A stretch of 13,746 nucleotides of DNA from Bacillota bacterium (GTDB taxonomy: Bacteria > Bacillota_I > Bacilli_A > RFN20 > CAG-288): assembly GCA_023398335.1 (NCBI GenBank), contig JAEWSJ010000020.1, positions 1 to 13,746 of the forward strand, read 5' to 3'. The notes beneath the pieces were generated by a model. That model was not told the origin of the DNA. It did no database searches and saw nothing but the letters and a program-made list of their open reading frames with translations. A program made the translations under genes and the position numbers. Positions 13,639 through 13,746 of the stretch are shown piece after piece; the stretch's first letter is position 1, and every line of letters begins with the position of its first letter.

Positions 13639-13655
13639 TTGGCGGGTTTTGGCGG
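13639..13655 (+). repeat. Two direct copies of TTGGCGG inside the IS66 right end
   Basis: TTGGCGG occurs at 13639-13645 and 13649-13655, a 10-base period or about one helical turn. It is the most GC-rich patch in an otherwise AT-rich element and lies between the tnpC stop and the right-end terminator. A protein-binding site, perhaps for transposase, is one possible reading. No matching copy was seen at the left end. Confidence 0.5.
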
Positions 13656-13671
13656 ACTAAGCAAACAAAAA

Positions 13672-13714
13672 AAGCAAAGATAACCAAATGATTAGCGAAT
13701 CTTTGCTTCTTTTT
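13672..13714. terminator. Terminator after tnpC, likely bidirectional
   Basis: AAGCAAAGAT (13672-13681) pairs perfectly with ATCTTTGCTT (13699-13708) around a 17-base loop. A CTTTTT tract follows on the plus strand and an A-run (13667-13673) precedes it, giving a T-run on the minus strand. It would end the tnpC transcript and block transcription entering the element from the right. Confidence 0.75.
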
Positions 13715-13720
13715 ATATAT

Positions 13721-13736
13721 GGGTGTTAAAAATTGA
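13721..13736 (-). repeat. IS66 right terminal inverted repeat
   Basis: GGGTGTTAAAAATTGA is the inverse partner of 11219-11234 with three mismatches of 16. The last bases TTGA plus CG from the adjoining target form TTGACG, an outward-facing -35-like hexamer; the left end does the same on the other strand. Confidence 0.85.
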
Positions 13737-13744
13737 CGTATACT
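13737..13744. repeat. Right target-site duplication of the IS66 element (CGTATACT)
   Basis: This copy matches the left one (CGTATACG) at 7 of 8 bases. The remaining two bases of the window should belong to the 5' part of the interrupted GNAT gene. Read on the minus strand in the GNAT frame, the last bases give TGA before GTA-TAC; with the left copy's base it would be TGC (Cys). Confidence 0.6.
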
Positions 13745-13746
13745 CA

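Larger units (their letters stand above)
11219..13736 (+). mobile_element. IS66-family insertion sequence, apparently complete (about 2.5 kb)
   Basis: The element runs from terminal repeat to terminal repeat and contains three intact genes in the classic IS66 order tnpA-tnpB-tnpC. It inserted in the 5' part of a GNAT gene with transposase genes opposite in direction to it. The ends read TCAAAAATTAACACCC and, inverted, TCAATTTTTAACACCC. They differ from the GTAA-type termini often quoted for IS66, so it may belong to a divergent subgroup. Each end has a hairpin terminator just inside the repeat (11251-11286 and 13672-13714), which would shield the element from outside transcription. All three frames are undamaged, suggesting recent insertion and possible activity. 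Confidence 0.88.

Noticed and set aside
1..13746. CRISPR array, tRNA/rRNA, toxin-antitoxin pair or defence system
   Set aside because: No regularly spaced repeats, RNA gene signatures or matching protein motifs were seen on either strand.

Overview
This is a low-GC (roughly 30% by eye), gene-dense bacterial chromosome segment. The gene content (RNase HIII, MutS2, a RluD-type pseudouridine synthase next to lspA, AAGGAGG-type ribosome binding sites) suggests a Bacillota or Mycoplasmatota-like lineage, perhaps an uncultured gut Bacilli or Erysipelotrichia-type organism. The standard code is in use: Trp is read from TGG and TGA serves as a stop. The species cannot be fixed from the sequence.

Region 1 (1-9140) is housekeeping. 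A plus-strand cluster holds the 3' end of ileS, lspA and an RluA/RluD-family gene, all overlapping. It converges on rnhC (minus strand), which is divergent from a mutS2-uvrC pair with a 4-bp ATGA overlap. uvrC converges tail to tail with a 620-residue surface lipoprotein on the minus strand that carries InlB/Flg_new-like repeats. LspA, encoded in the same window, is the kind of enzyme that would process its lipobox. DNA and RNA maintenance (RNase HIII, MutS2, UvrC) is the main theme.

Region 2 (9141-10722) begins with a very AT-rich divergent intergenic region holding a near-consensus promoter for a CNNM/CorC-type membrane protein with paired CBS domains. That gene converges, across a bidirectional hairpin terminator, on a small minus-strand TfoX N-terminal-domain protein.

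Region 3 (10732-13746) is accessory. A minus-strand GNAT acetyltransferase gene carries one in-frame TAA and has lost its 5' end to an apparently complete IS66-family element (11219-13736). The element has tnpA, tnpB and tnpC, 16-bp imperfect terminal inverted repeats, and a probable 8-bp target duplication with one mismatch that contains the palindrome GTATAC. It carries three hairpins: one masks the tnpA ribosome binding site, one lies between tnpB and tnpC, and one follows tnpC. This suggests tight control of transposase expression.

I found no convincing new multi-gene system (no CRISPR array, defence island, toxin-antitoxin pair or biosynthetic cluster). The points most worth following up are the layered expression control in the IS66 element, the doubly broken GNAT gene, the repeat lipoprotein with a possibly leaderless start, and the altered Smr motif of MutS2.
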